64,000 bases of DNA from JBAOHV01 sp963714875 (GCA_963714875.1 CAVQQI010000011.1:310001-374000); one strand, 5' to 3'; shown: positions 36,190 to 45,121, counted from the first letter of the stretch. Notes: generated from the sequence alone by a model not told the origin. Translations and numbers: made by a program.

Positions 36190-36924
36190 GTGAACGCCCC
36201 CGACGAGGATCCGACCCGACGCGAGTGGATCTCGTTCGAGTACGACGACGACACGTACCTGTTCGACGCATCGTTCCTGACCAGCAACTGGCGCTGCATC
36301 TTCGGTGACGGGTGCAAGGGGGTGCTGGAGCACGACGCGACCGAGCTGGGGCACGGCTGTTGTTCGCACGGCGCGCACTTCGCCGATGCCGCTGACCGCA
36401 AGCGAACGCTGCGCCACGCCGCCCGGTTGACCGACGAGCAGTGGCAGCTGCGCTCCACCGCCGCCGACCTGGGTGGCGCTGTCGAACGCAGCGACGAGGG
36501 GGGTTGGACCACCCGCACCGTCGACGACGGCTGCATCTTCTTGAACCGTGCCGACTTCGGTCGTGGGGTGGGATGTGCGCTGCACGTCGGTGCGCTCGAT
36601 GCCGGCGAGAGCTTCCTCGACTGGAAGCCCGAGGTCTGCTGGCAGCTGCCGTTGCGGCTGTCCCACCACGTGGATGAGGCCGAGCACACCACCTACACGC
36701 TGCGCGAGTGGAAGCGGCGCGACTGGGGCGAGGGTGGGGCCGACTTCCACTGGTGGTGCACCGAGTCCCCCGAAGCGTTCATCGACGCCGATCCGGTCGT
36801 GGTGACGTTGCGCGACGAGATCGTCGCGATGGTCGGCCAGGACGTGTACGAGTTGCTCCTGGGCCAGCTCCGGGACCGCCCGGCGGTCACCTGGGTGCCG
36901 CACCCGGCGGTCCGCCGCGACTGA
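36190..36924 (+). CDS. Cysteine-rich (YkgJ-like) protein
   Basis: A 244-residue protein starting at a GTG. The N-terminal segment has clustered cysteines (NWRCIFGDGCKGVLEHD, then HGCCSHGAHF) which resemble the metal- or Fe-S-binding motif of YkgJ-type proteins, with a later cysteine in DDGCIFLNR, CALH and CWQLPLRLSHH. The C-terminal part is acidic and ends VTWVPHPAVRRD. The reaction is unknown. It lies 41 bases before the McrB-like ATPase, so it may belong to the same unit, but there is no overlap. Confidence 0.7.
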   Translation: MNAPDEDPTRREWISFEYDDDTYLFDASFLTSNWRCIFGDGCKGVLEHDATELGHGCCSHGAHFADAADRKRTLRHAARLTDEQWQLRSTAADLGGAVERSDEGGWTTRTVDDGCIFLNRADFGRGVGCALHVGALDAGESFLDWKPEVCWQLPLRLSHHVDEAEHTTYTLREWKRRDWGEGGADFHWWCTESPEAFIDADPVVVTLRDEIVAMVGQDVYELLLGQLRDRPAVTWVPHPAVRRD

Positions 36925-36965
36925 AGGTTCTCAAGCGTCGCACCGCGCACGCCGATCCTGACGGC

Positions 36966-37901
36966 GTGACGATCTTCTCCGCACCTGAGCTCACCCGACT
37001 CGCGGAGAGCGAGGGCATGATCTTCCCGGACCACGTGGTGGACCAGCTCGTCTCCGCGCTCGAAGCAGGCAAGCACGTGATCCTGACCGGCCCACCGGGT
37101 ACCGGGAAGACGACGTTGGCCTATCTGGCTGCAGAGCTGGCACGTCACGCGATGCTCTGCACGGGCTACCAACCGACCACCGCCACCTCGGAGTGGACGA
37201 CGTTCGAGACGATCGGTGGGCTCCAGCCCACACCCGAGGGGCTGATCTTCCGACCGGGCCTGTTCGTCGAGGCGATCGAGACGGGTCGGTGGCTGGTCAT
37301 CGACGAACTCAACCGCTCGAACTTCGACCGTGCGTTCGGCCAGCTGTTCACGGTCCTGTCGGGATCCGCGGTGGTGCTCCCGTTCCGACGGTCGGGGCAG
37401 ATCAAGCCGATCTCACTGGTTCCCCACGGTGTGGAGCCGCCGGACCAGACCGATCCGATCCGACTTCCGGCGTCGTGGCGGATCATCGCGACCATGAACG
37501 CGATGGACAAGCACCTGTTGTTCGACATGTCCTACGCGCTCATGCGTCGCTTCGCGTTCATCGAGGTCGGCACGCCCCCGGACCTGGCCTATGACCGGCT
37601 GCTCGACGGTTCCGGTGAGATCGTGCGTCGTCTGCTGCCGCTGCGACGGCTGAACAACCTCGGCCCCGCCATCTACGTCGATGCCATGAAGTACTCCCAG
37701 CGGCGAGCCCGGGACGGCATCTCGGAGTCCCGACTGCTGTACGAGGTCTTCTACTCCTTCTTCCTGCCCCAGTTCGAAGGACTGGACGAGCACCGCGGCG
37801 TCGAGCTCTATCGGATGCTCGCGGCGCACCTCGAGCCAGCTGAACAGGTCGAGGCGCGCCGCGTCATCGCCGAGCTGCTCGGGGACGAGCTCGTGGCGTG
37901 A
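36966..37901 (+). CDS. McrB-like AAA+ ATPase (AAA_5 family)
   Basis: A 311-residue AAA+ protein without an extra DNA-recognition domain. Walker A is GPPGTGKT (42-49). Walker B with its characteristic extension is WLVIDELNRSNFDRAFGQLFTVL. The sensor-1 segment WRIIATMNAMDKHLLFDMSYALMRRF is typical of the McrB/dynein-related subfamily. McrB proteins use nucleotide hydrolysis to drive McrC-type nucleases. The GTG at 36966 is the start. The downstream gene overlaps its stop (GTGA), so the two act together. Confidence 0.88.
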   Translation: MTIFSAPELTRLAESEGMIFPDHVVDQLVSALEAGKHVILTGPPGTGKTTLAYLAAELARHAMLCTGYQPTTATSEWTTFETIGGLQPTPEGLIFRPGLFVEAIETGRWLVIDELNRSNFDRAFGQLFTVLSGSAVVLPFRRSGQIKPISLVPHGVEPPDQTDPIRLPASWRIIATMNAMDKHLLFDMSYALMRRFAFIEVGTPPDLAYDRLLDGSGEIVRRLLPLRRLNNLGPAIYVDAMKYSQRRARDGISESRLLYEVFYSFFLPQFEGLDEHRGVELYRMLAAHLEPAEQVEARRVIAELLGDELVA

Positions 37902-38935
37902 CCGCAACGGCATCGACACCGTTCCCGGAGCTGCGCGACGACCCCGGGTCCGCGACCGCCGATCTCTGGCGGCGCCGGGCACGTGGGGTACATGCCACTT
38001 CGTACGCCGCAGCGTTGATCGGCGACGACGTGGCGACGCTCACCGATGCGGTGAGCATCACCCTGGCGGCGTCGTCGGAGGCCGCAGCCTTGCTGGACGG
38101 CATGGAGCTGCGGGTGCGGACCCTGCCGACCACCGTGCACACCTCGGCCGAGCGATGTGTGAACTCGGTGCGGGGCCCGATCCTGTGGTCCGAGACCATC
38201 ACCGCCAGGGCCAACGCCCTGGGCAACGACGACGTGTTCGTGTGCTCCACCACGAGCCGGAGCTTCGACACGGTGGAGAACCGGGTCCTCGTCGGCGCCC
38301 TCGAGGCGATCTCCCGAGCGGGCCGAGCGATGCGCGGTCCGACCGGGCAGAAGGTGCCCGCGGATGCGGCGGAGCAGATCGCATCGGCAGCGGAGGAGGC
38401 CGGCAGCTGGCGTCGGCATCCTCGTCTGGTCGACCTCCGGGCCGGGCGTCTCAGCGGCCGGGACATGAGCAAGCTCCGGGGCGGTCACCGGCTGGCGCGC
38501 ATGGCTGACGTGCTCGCGATCCGCGAGCGTGCAGCGGAGCCGTTCGTCGCTGACGACGTGATCGGGCTGTCCGACGAGTGGACCCGGCGCTACCACGCCT
38601 TCGTCCTGCACGTGCTGGACGTGCTGGGAGCATCGGTTCCACTGCCGTCGACGTTCTCGCTGTCCGACGAGGGGCTGTGGTGCGGGCCGGTGTCATGGCG
38701 CCATCCGAGGACGCCCGGCGGAACCCCGGCGGGCATCTGCTACCGCGGCGTGCCGCTCCTTCCGCCGCCGGACATGCTCGCGGGAGCGCCGTGGTCGGAC
38801 TCGGTGCCCACCGATGGTGTGCCCATCATGGGGACCGACGACATCGACCGGATCGGCCGACAGCTGGGAGCGCGCGCTGCTGCAGTGCCCCCGAGCGGGG
38901 CTCAGGCCTCGATGTCGTCCTCGTCCTCGGCGTAG
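37898..38935 (+). CDS. McrC/DUF2357-like partner without visible nuclease domain
   Basis: A 345-residue protein encoded four bases inside the end of the McrB-like gene. The middle segment (about 91-135) has GPILWSETITARAN and TTSRSFDTVENRVLVGALEAI, a pattern I recall from McrC- and DUF2357-type proteins (ENR.. after an RSxDTxEN stretch). No D-(E/Q)xK nuclease signature could be seen. The C-terminus runs into MSSSSSA, because it overlaps the convergent gene by 34 bases. With the ATPase it forms a two-gene module that may be a reduced restriction-like or remodelling system. The assignment is by pattern only. Confidence 0.65.
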   Translation: MTATASTPFPELRDDPGSATADLWRRRARGVHATSYAAALIGDDVATLTDAVSITLAASSEAAALLDGMELRVRTLPTTVHTSAERCVNSVRGPILWSETITARANALGNDDVFVCSTTSRSFDTVENRVLVGALEAISRAGRAMRGPTGQKVPADAAEQIASAAEEAGSWRRHPRLVDLRAGRLSGRDMSKLRGGHRLARMADVLAIRERAAEPFVADDVIGLSDEWTRRYHAFVLHVLDVLGASVPLPSTFSLSDEGLWCGPVSWRHPRTPGGTPAGICYRGVPLLPPPDMLAGAPWSDSVPTDGVPIMGTDDIDRIGRQLGARAAAVPPSGAQASMSSSSSA

Positions 38936-39114
38936 AACGTCGGCTCGTCGTCGTCATCGACGTCATCGACGTCGCCTCGCGGCACGTCCTCGACGACCGC
39001 AGCAACAGCCGACGGCTCGCCGCCGAGATCGGTGAACAGGGCCTCGATGTCGAGGTCTGGACCACGTTTCAGGTTGCGGGCCTCTTCGTACCGCCGGTGC
39101 CGACCCTTTTTCAC
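38902..39114 (-). CDS. Small acidic-tailed protein of unknown function
   Basis: A 70-residue protein with a basic N-terminus (KKGRHRRYEEARNLKRG) and a very acidic C-terminus (DVDDVDDDDEPTFYAEDEDD). The GTG at 39114 has GGGGAG six bases upstream and is preferred over an ATG 12 codons earlier. Its 3' end overlaps that of the McrC-like gene by 34 bases. The KGRHRRxEEA start recurs in small actinobacterial proteins. The function is unknown. Confidence 0.6.
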   Translation of the reverse strand: MKKGRHRRYEEARNLKRGPDLDIEALFTDLGGEPSAVAAVVEDVPRGDVDDVDDDDEPTFYAEDEDDIEA

Positions 39115-39232
39115 GGTTGACTCCCCGTCATCGACGACTGAATCGAACATCGTAGCTCACCTGAGCGCCACTGCAGTTCAGCCTCGCCAGCGGAGCTGAA
39201 CGGGCCCGCAGCGGGCCGCTACGCTCGCACCG

Positions 39233-39385
39233 GTGAACGGCATCGCCCCTCCTTCCATCGCCGGCGGCGATGACCTGCGGGCAGCGGATCGACCGGAACG
39301 GTGGCAGGTCGCGGTGATCTGCCGGAGAGCGACACGCAGCTGCGCCGGGGCCGGCGACGGGGCCCGTACCGTGGCAGTCGCTTGA
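39233..39385 (+). CDS. Possible 50-codon leader ORF before the TauE/SafE gene
   Basis: A GTG-started frame (50 codons) begins seven bases after a TACGCT hexamer (39220-39225). Its stop overlaps the TTG of the next gene as TTGA. The composition is unremarkable and there is no ribosome-binding site. It may be a leaderless leader peptide that couples translation to the transporter, or chance. Confidence 0.25.
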   Translation: MNGIAPPSIAGGDDLRAADRPERWQVAVICRRATRSCAGAGDGARTVAVA

Positions 39386-40209
39386 CCGTGGCGCCTGCAG
39401 CGCTGCTGGTGCTCGGCATGGTGTGCGCGCTTGCCGGATCGGTGGGCGGGATCGGCGGCGCAACGCTCCTGGTCCCTGCCCTGTTGGCACTGGGGACGGG
39501 ACCGCTCGAAGCGGCACCTCTGGGACTGCTCGTCGTCGCCGCGGGTTCGCTCGCTGCAGCCGCTCGGCAGGTCGATGACGGGCTGGTGCACCACCGGCTC
39601 GGACTCACCGTGGAGCTGACCGCCGGCATCGGCACCGTCGCCGGTGCGTTGGTGTCCACCCAGGTGCCTGCCGAGTGGCTGGCCCGGGTGCTGGGTGCCG
39701 CAGCACTGGTGGGAGCCGTTGCTGCACTCGGCCGCAGCGGGGTGCGCAACCAACCCCAGGGGATCTTCGACGCCGACACCGGTGGGGAGTGGCCGGGAAC
39801 GCTCGGTGGCCAGTACTCCCTCGGCGGCCGCATGGTGCCGTACCAGGCCACGAACGTGCCCGCCGGTCTCGCTGCCTCCGCGGTCGCCGGCGTCGTCGCC
39901 GGGCTGGCCGGTGTCGGCGGTGGGTTCGTCAAGACCCCCGCCATGAGCGAGATCATGCGCATCCCGGTGAAGGTCGCAGGAGCGACGACCACCTTCACCC
40001 TCGGCCTCACCGCCGCCTCCGGTCTGCTGATCTACGGCGTGCAGGGCCGGATGGACCTGGACGCCGGCGCGGCCGTGGTCGTCGGCGCTCTCGTCGGTGG
40101 GCTCATGGGGGCCCGGCTCCAGTCGCGGCTGCCGGCCACCTCGGTGCGCAGGGCAGCGGGAGCCCTGTTGCTGGTGGTCGCCGCAGTCGTGATCGGCCGT
40201 TCGCTGTGA
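39382..40209 (+). CDS. TauE/SafE-family sulfite exporter-like permease
   Basis: A 275-residue integral membrane protein with about eight hydrophobic segments. The family's internal repeat is visible as SVGGIGGATLLVPALLAL (near residue 20) and LAGVGGGFVKTPAMSEIMRIP (near 180). These proteins export sulfite, sulfoacetate or related anions; the substrate is unknown. The TTG is taken as the start because it overlaps the preceding small ORF and is near the family N-terminus; a GTG two codons later is an alternative. The following DUF1634 gene overlaps its stop. Confidence 0.87.
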   Translation: MTVAPAALLVLGMVCALAGSVGGIGGATLLVPALLALGTGPLEAAPLGLLVVAAGSLAAAARQVDDGLVHHRLGLTVELTAGIGTVAGALVSTQVPAEWLARVLGAAALVGAVAALGRSGVRNQPQGIFDADTGGEWPGTLGGQYSLGGRMVPYQATNVPAGLAASAVAGVVAGLAGVGGGFVKTPAMSEIMRIPVKVAGATTTFTLGLTAASGLLIYGVQGRMDLDAGAAVVVGALVGGLMGARLQSRLPATSVRRAAGALLLVVAAVVIGRSL

Positions 40210-40511
40210 CGCCGGACGACCACAGCCCTGTTGATCCGCGGCTGGAGCGGTTCCGCCCGCTCACGGCGTCGTTGCGGGCCGTGCTCGTGGCGTGCGCGGC
40301 CCTGGCGGCGGCGGCGTTGGTGCTCCCCGATCCGATGTCGCAGTGGACCGGGGTCGCGCTGTTCGCGCTCCTGGTCGGCGCTCCGATCGCGCGGGTGCTC
40401 TGGCTGGTGCAGCGCTGGTTCCGGCGCGGCGACGTGCGTTTCGCCTGGGTCGGGATCAGCGTGCTGGCGGTGATCGCCAGTGGGGTCCTGCTCGCCTCGC
40501 TGGGGGTCTGA
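40206..40511 (+). CDS. DUF1634 membrane protein (TauE/SafE partner)
   Basis: A 101-residue protein with three membrane helices (about 18-36, 44-64 and 77-99). DUF1634 proteins are commonly encoded next to TauE/SafE permeases and probably form part of the transporter. The GTG start overlaps the upstream stop by four bases. It converges with the rnd gene, 12 bases between stops. Confidence 0.8.
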   Translation: MTPDDHSPVDPRLERFRPLTASLRAVLVACAALAAAALVLPDPMSQWTGVALFALLVGAPIARVLWLVQRWFRRGDVRFAWVGISVLAVIASGVLLASLGV

Positions 40512-40523
40512 GGCCGGTCGCCG

Positions 40524-41693
40524 TCAGGAACCGGCGCGTTCTTCCAGCACCAGCCCGATCGAACGGTCGAAGGCCAGGGTCGCTTCGCCTTCGACCAGCC
40601 GGCGGATCGGTTCACCGACGATCTCCTGACGCCAACCCGAGGTCAGCCGTGCGTCGGGGACACCACGCAGCAGATCCTCCAGGTCGGACCTGGTCGCCAG
40701 GAGCGATGTCTCCAGCTCCAGGTCGCGAGCCCGCTGCGACACCCAGGCGCTGACCAGCGGGAGCGCGGGCCGCAGCTCGGCGGGCATCTCCGGCACCTTG
40801 TTGGCCGGCGCCCGCGACGGGGTGCTGCCCTTGGCCTGCTCGACCACGGCCAGGAGCTCCTCGGCCAGTCCGCCACGCAGGTTGCGCCCGTCGACGCCGC
40901 GCAGAGCACGCAGCTCCTCCACCGAGCCGGGAAGTGAGCCGGCGACGCCGACGACGCCCAGGTCCGACAGCACGAATCGAGGTGTCTGGTCGAGCTCTAT
41001 CGCCTTGGACTCCCTCCACCCGGCGACCGCCTGGGCGACCGCGAGCGCGGAACTGCGCAGGTGGCGCACTTCCTTGATCCTGCGCCACGCGTCACCCGGA
41101 TCCCGCGGGCCGCGGTGCTCGCAGCGCAGCTCCTCGCAGGCCTCCTCGGCCCACTCCACCCGGTCCTTGGCCTTCACCCGCGCCCACAACTTGTCGTACA
41201 GCTCCAGCAGGTTCGCGACGTCAGCCGCGGCATAGGTCAGCTGGGCCGCGCCGAGCGGACGTCGGAGCCAGTCGGTCAGGCGATCGGCCTTCGGCGCACG
41301 CACCTGGAGCTCACGGTCCAACAGCGTGGACAGCGAGGGGCTCGTGTACCCGAGGAAACCTGCCAGCAGCTGGGTGTCGACCAGGTGCAGCGGTACGGTG
41401 CCCGTCGCCCGCTCCAGGACCTCCATGTCCTGGCGTGCGGCGTGCATCACCGCCAGTCCTGGTCCCTCCAGCACCTTCGCGAACGGCGACAGGTCGACCT
41501 CGAGCGCATCGACGAGTGCGATCCCGTGGGAATCGGCGATCTGGACCAGCGAGACGTGGGGGAAGTAGGTGCGCTCACGGTGGAACTCGGTGTCGATCGC
41601 GAATCGCTCCTCATCGACGAGTCGGTCGAGCAGACGCTCGAATCCGGCGTCGTCCTCGATGAGCTCGAACTCGATGGGCCCGGGGTCGCTCAC
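40524..41693 (-). CDS. rnd: Ribonuclease D-like exonuclease
   Basis: DEDD-family 3'-5' exoribonuclease with an HRDC domain. The 389-residue protein has exonuclease motif I with Asp34 and Glu36 (DTEFHRE), motif II with HAARQDMEVL, and motif III YAAADV. The HRDC domain follows at about residues 205-285. It takes part in tRNA 3' maturation or RNA decay. The rhodanese gene lies two bases upstream on the same strand. Confidence 0.92.
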   Translation of the reverse strand: MSDPGPIEFELIEDDAGFERLLDRLVDEERFAIDTEFHRERTYFPHVSLVQIADSHGIALVDALEVDLSPFAKVLEGPGLAVMHAARQDMEVLERATGTVPLHLVDTQLLAGFLGYTSPSLSTLLDRELQVRAPKADRLTDWLRRPLGAAQLTYAAADVANLLELYDKLWARVKAKDRVEWAEEACEELRCEHRGPRDPGDAWRRIKEVRHLRSSALAVAQAVAGWRESKAIELDQTPRFVLSDLGVVGVAGSLPGSVEELRALRGVDGRNLRGGLAEELLAVVEQAKGSTPSRAPANKVPEMPAELRPALPLVSAWVSQRARDLELETSLLATRSDLEDLLRGVPDARLTSGWRQEIVGEPIRRLVEGEATLAFDRSIGLVLEERAGS

Positions 41694-41695
41694 GC

Positions 41696-42034
41696 TCAGT
41701 CGGCCTCGGGTCCCGTCACGACGGGATGGTCGGCCTCGATCCAGGCCAGGGTGCCGCCGGCGACGTTGACCGATGGTCGCCCGTTGGCGGTCAGGAACTC
41801 ACACGCGGACCTCGATCGGGCGCCGGAGCGACAGATCACGTACAAGGTGTCCGCGGCGGGGATCTGCTCCAGGCGACCCGGCAGCTCGGGCAGCGGCACC
41901 AGGACCGCACCGGGCACGTGGGCCGCGGCGTACTCGTCGTCCATGCGCACGTCGAGCACGACCGCGTCCCCGGCCTCGATCAGCGGACGCAGCTCCTGCA
42001 CGCTGATCTCGCGTATCGATCCGTGATCGGTCAC
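41696..42034 (-). CDS. Single-domain rhodanese sulfurtransferase
   Basis: A 112-residue rhodanese domain with the active-site loop CRSGARS and the family core VVLDVRMDDEYAAAHVPGAV. It can carry sulfur as a persulfide on the cysteine. The GTG at 42034 is the start; the frame upstream to 42151 has no conserved sequence. It sits two bases before rnd. Confidence 0.88.
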   Translation of the reverse strand: MTDHGSIREISVQELRPLIEAGDAVVLDVRMDDEYAAAHVPGAVLVPLPELPGRLEQIPAADTLYVICRSGARSRSACEFLTANGRPSVNVAGGTLAWIEADHPVVTGPEAD

Positions 42035-42202
42035 CGTCGCTCCCGTCGGCCGTGGCAGCGGAGATTCCCGCAGCGCTGTGTCGGATGACACCACGCTACT
42101 CCGCCGGCCGGCGATCCAGGCCACTGCCCCTGTTCGCCTCCGGCGCTGCACGGTGTCGGCCCGGAAGCGACCCCGTCCGCCTCGGTTCCCGGCCTCGCGG
42201 CG

Positions 42203-43462
42203 TCAGCTCTGGACCACTCCGCCGTAGACGTGCTCGATGCCTCGACCGGTACCTCCCAGAGCCACCGCGTCGCGGAGGTCGTCGACGAAGGCCGCGGCAA
42301 TCCGGTCGTGGCCGGGTGACGCCATCACATGGAGGCCCCCCTGCTGGCGGTCCAGGTTCCAGCCACGGTCGTCCATCGCGTCGCCGACGGCGTCGATGTC
42401 CACCGGTTGAGCGACATCGGGATCCGCACCGAACTCGAACACCGACATGTCGGGGTCCGAGGTGATCCGCAGTCCGTCGATCGATGCGACACCGGTGGTG
42501 AACGTGGTGGTGGCGTCCAGCACCCGTCGTGCCAGGCGCAGGTAACCCGCCTCGCCCAGGTGGACCATCGTGGCCCACGCCGCGGCGATCGGCGCGCCGG
42601 GCCGGGTTCCCGCGGACGACGCCGAGGCGTACAGCCCGCCCGGCCAGTCGTCGTACATGAAGATCTGGCGCTGGTAGAGGTCGTCGTCGCGGTACATCAC
42701 CGTCGAGATGCCCTTGAAGCAGTAGCCGTACTTGTGCACGTCGGCCGACATCGAGGTCACGCCCTCGACGCGGAAGTCCCACGGTGGGACCTGCTCGCCG
42801 AGTTGCTCCCACCATGGCAGGAGGTAGCCGCCGAGGCAGGCATCGACGTGGCACAGCACGTCGCGTTCCGCGGCGATGCCGGCGATCTCGCTCACGGGGT
42901 CGATGACGCCGTAGGGGTAGCACGGTGCCGACACGACGAGCAGCGCCGTGCGGTCGTCGATCGCTGCGGCGTACGCGTCCGGGTCGGCCCGACCGTCGGG
43001 GCGCACGTCGAGGCGGACCATCTCGACATCGAGGTACTTGCACGCCTTCGCGAACGCAGGGTGCGCAGTGATCGAGCACACCAGGCGGGGCGCCATGACG
43101 CCGCGGGCCCGAGCGTGGTCGCGCGCGGTCTGCACCGCGAGGAAGATCGACTCCGTGCCGCCCGAGGACAGCGCTGCCCGACCGGCGCCGAACAGTCCGG
43201 TCGCCATGGCCAGCAACTCGCCCTCCATGCGCAGCAGCGTCTGGTAGCGGAAGGGGTTGAGCGCGTTCTCGTGCAGGAAGATCGACGCGACTTCGTGTTG
43301 CAGTCGAGCGAGGTCGGGGTCATCGGTGTTGTACACGAGGCTGAACGCCTTGCCACCCGCCCAGTCGAGATCGCCGCTGCGTTCCGCCCGGATCGACTCG
43401 AGCAACTCGTCGACCGGCGTGCCCGTCGCCGGAATCCCGTGGGTCTCGTTCGCTGTGCTCAT
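42203..43462 (-). CDS. PLP-dependent lyase/decarboxylase (sphingosine-phosphate lyase-like)
   Basis: A 419-residue group II decarboxylase-fold enzyme. Lys in SADVHKYGY forms the Schiff base with PLP, HVDACLGGYLLPWW contains the Asp that holds the pyridine nitrogen, and SSGGTESIFLAV binds the phosphate. The overall layout (LHENALNPFRYQTLLRME start) is like sphingosine-1-phosphate lyases and bacterial homologues, but the substrate cannot be named. A TAGTCT hexamer lies six bases before the ATG. Confidence 0.88.
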   Translation of the reverse strand: MSTANETHGIPATGTPVDELLESIRAERSGDLDWAGGKAFSLVYNTDDPDLARLQHEVASIFLHENALNPFRYQTLLRMEGELLAMATGLFGAGRAALSSGGTESIFLAVQTARDHARARGVMAPRLVCSITAHPAFAKACKYLDVEMVRLDVRPDGRADPDAYAAAIDDRTALLVVSAPCYPYGVIDPVSEIAGIAAERDVLCHVDACLGGYLLPWWEQLGEQVPPWDFRVEGVTSMSADVHKYGYCFKGISTVMYRDDDLYQRQIFMYDDWPGGLYASASSAGTRPGAPIAAAWATMVHLGEAGYLRLARRVLDATTTFTTGVASIDGLRITSDPDMSVFEFGADPDVAQPVDIDAVGDAMDDRGWNLDRQQGGLHVMASPGHDRIAAAFVDDLRDAVALGGTGRGIEHVYGGVVQS

Positions 43463-43468
43463 GTGCGG

Positions 43469-43474
43469 AGACTA
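43469..43474 (-). promoter_or_regulatory. Candidate -10 element (TAGTCT) for the PLP lyase gene
   Basis: TAGTCT precedes the ATG by six bases with no ribosome-binding site between, consistent with leaderless transcription. Confidence 0.45.
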
Positions 43475-43517
43475 GAGCGCGGAACGCTCCGGGGACGTGC
43501 CTCCGCGGAGCGGCCGA

Positions 43518-43961
43518 TCAGTCGAGGTCGTTCGGCGGCCACGTGGGGTCGCACTGGTGCAGGAAGTGCCGGCACCGCTCCTCTTCATCGCGCTCGCCGA
43601 TCTCGGCGGCACTGGCCCGCAGCCCTTCGAGCGCCCGGAGGAAGCCACGGTTGGACTCGTGCTGCCACCGCACGTAGCCGCTCCCCCGCCAGCCCGAGCC
43701 ACGCAGGGTGTCCAACCCCCGGTGGTAGCCGACACGGAAGTAGGCGTACCGCTCGATCGGGTCTCGGCCCAGCTGACCCAGATGGGCCCACCCGTCGAGG
43801 AACCGCGGGAACCGTGCGACCACCTCGGCCACGGCGGCACGTCGGGCGTCACTCGGTGCAGCCATCGCCGCATCGAGCGCAGCACGTGCCTCGAGCGGCT
43901 CGGGGATGATGACGGTCTCGGGCGGGCCCGAGGGGGTGAGGTGGATCGGCGAGTCGCTCAT
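43518..43961 (-). CDS. DUF3151 family protein
   Basis: A 147-residue protein of the actinobacterial DUF3151 family, recognised by FLDGWAHLG, RYAYFRVGYHRGLDTLRGSGWRGSGYVRW and the C-terminal RCRHFLHQCDP. The function is unknown; the Trp/Arg/His-rich core hints at a binding surface. Its ATG overlaps the patatin gene stop, and TACCAT lies six bases upstream within that gene. Confidence 0.88.
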   Translation of the reverse strand: MSDSPIHLTPSGPPETVIIPEPLEARAALDAAMAAPSDARRAAVAEVVARFPRFLDGWAHLGQLGRDPIERYAYFRVGYHRGLDTLRGSGWRGSGYVRWQHESNRGFLRALEGLRASAAEIGERDEEERCRHFLHQCDPTWPPNDLD

Positions 43962-45115
43962 GGCGTGATGGTAGGCGGCTCGGTCCGGTCCTCCGCCCCG
44001 CCCGCTCCGTCCACGTCGCTCCCGGACACCTGGTGCTCGCCCGACCGTTGCTCGGTGGTGCTGCCCTGATCGCGGGCCCGACCATCGCCAGCCCGACCAT
44101 TGCCAGCAGGCGCGTCGGTCACGTCGTCATCGCCGGTGATGATGGCCCCGTCCGGTGAGCTGGCCGCATCGCGGGCGCGGCGCACCGACCGTGACCGGGC
44201 CGACAACACGAGTCGCTCGATGGGTCGCAGCAGATCGGCACCCCGGCGCCGGTCCGATATCTCCGCCGCTCGCTCGTCGAGGAACGCCGCACAGTTCTCG
44301 TAGCCCTGTTCGACCAGCTCGTCGGTCTGGCTGAAGTCGTCGTAGCGCAGGTCGGGTCGCCTGCCGGGCGGCAGCACCACCGCCTCGACCTTGGGTGGCA
44401 GGCTCGCCAGATCGCGGGCGAAGCGGCTGTTGCGAGCGATCCAGTACGCGAGCAGCGCGCCGTCGAGCGGGCGACGGATCTCGGCGTCGGGACGCCCGTG
44501 AGGACCGACGTGCAGCACATAGATGGTGCGGCAGCCGAGCTCCACCGCCTGTGCGATCGGCACGTTGTCGATGACGCCCCCGTCGACATAGCGGCGACCG
44601 TCGATGGTGACCGGCGGGTACACCGCTGGCAGCGCTGCCGAGGCGACGATCGACTCGATCAGGTCGCCGTCGTCGAACCACTGCTCGGTCGCGGACTCGA
44701 CATCAGCTGCCACGCAGCTGAACGGCACCTGGAGCTGATCGAAGGAGTGGTTGCCCTGGAGCAACGAGTCGATGCTGGCGCGGAGCTTGTCGCTGTCGTG
44801 CAGGGAGAACCCCTTGCGCAGCAGTTGGACCGCGGACGGGATCCACGACGACGGCATCAGGTCGCTCGCCGAGTTGCGCCAGTGGCGCTCCAGACGGGCG
44901 ACACCCCGCATCGTCGGGTCGAGGGCGTATCCGGCGCCGTTGAGCGCCCCGACCGAGCAGCCCAGCACCACGTCCGGCACGATCTCCCGCTCGACGAGCG
45001 CCTTGAGCATGCCCACCTGGATCGATCCCAGGTTCCCGCCGCCCGACAGCACGAACGCCGTGCGGGGACGCCGGCGGGTGCTGTCGCGGCGTGTCAGGTC
45101 GCGCAGGTGTGCCAT
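43958..45115 (-). CDS. Patatin-like phospholipase
   Basis: A 385-residue lipid hydrolase with a Ser-Asp dyad: Ser54 in GCSVG and Asp178 in VDGG. The oxyanion loop is FVLSGGGNLGSIQVG (21-35). After the catalytic domain (to about 285) comes a charged, low-complexity C-terminal tail. Substrates are unknown. TACGCT lies six bases before the ATG, and its stop overlaps DUF3151. Confidence 0.9.
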   Translation of the reverse strand: MAHLRDLTRRDSTRRRPRTAFVLSGGGNLGSIQVGMLKALVEREIVPDVVLGCSVGALNGAGYALDPTMRGVARLERHWRNSASDLMPSSWIPSAVQLLRKGFSLHDSDKLRASIDSLLQGNHSFDQLQVPFSCVAADVESATEQWFDDGDLIESIVASAALPAVYPPVTIDGRRYVDGGVIDNVPIAQAVELGCRTIYVLHVGPHGRPDAEIRRPLDGALLAYWIARNSRFARDLASLPPKVEAVVLPPGRRPDLRYDDFSQTDELVEQGYENCAAFLDERAAEISDRRRGADLLRPIERLVLSARSRSVRRARDAASSPDGAIITGDDDVTDAPAGNGRAGDGRARDQGSTTEQRSGEHQVSGSDVDGAGGAEDRTEPPTITP

Positions 45116-45121
45116 GGGCCC

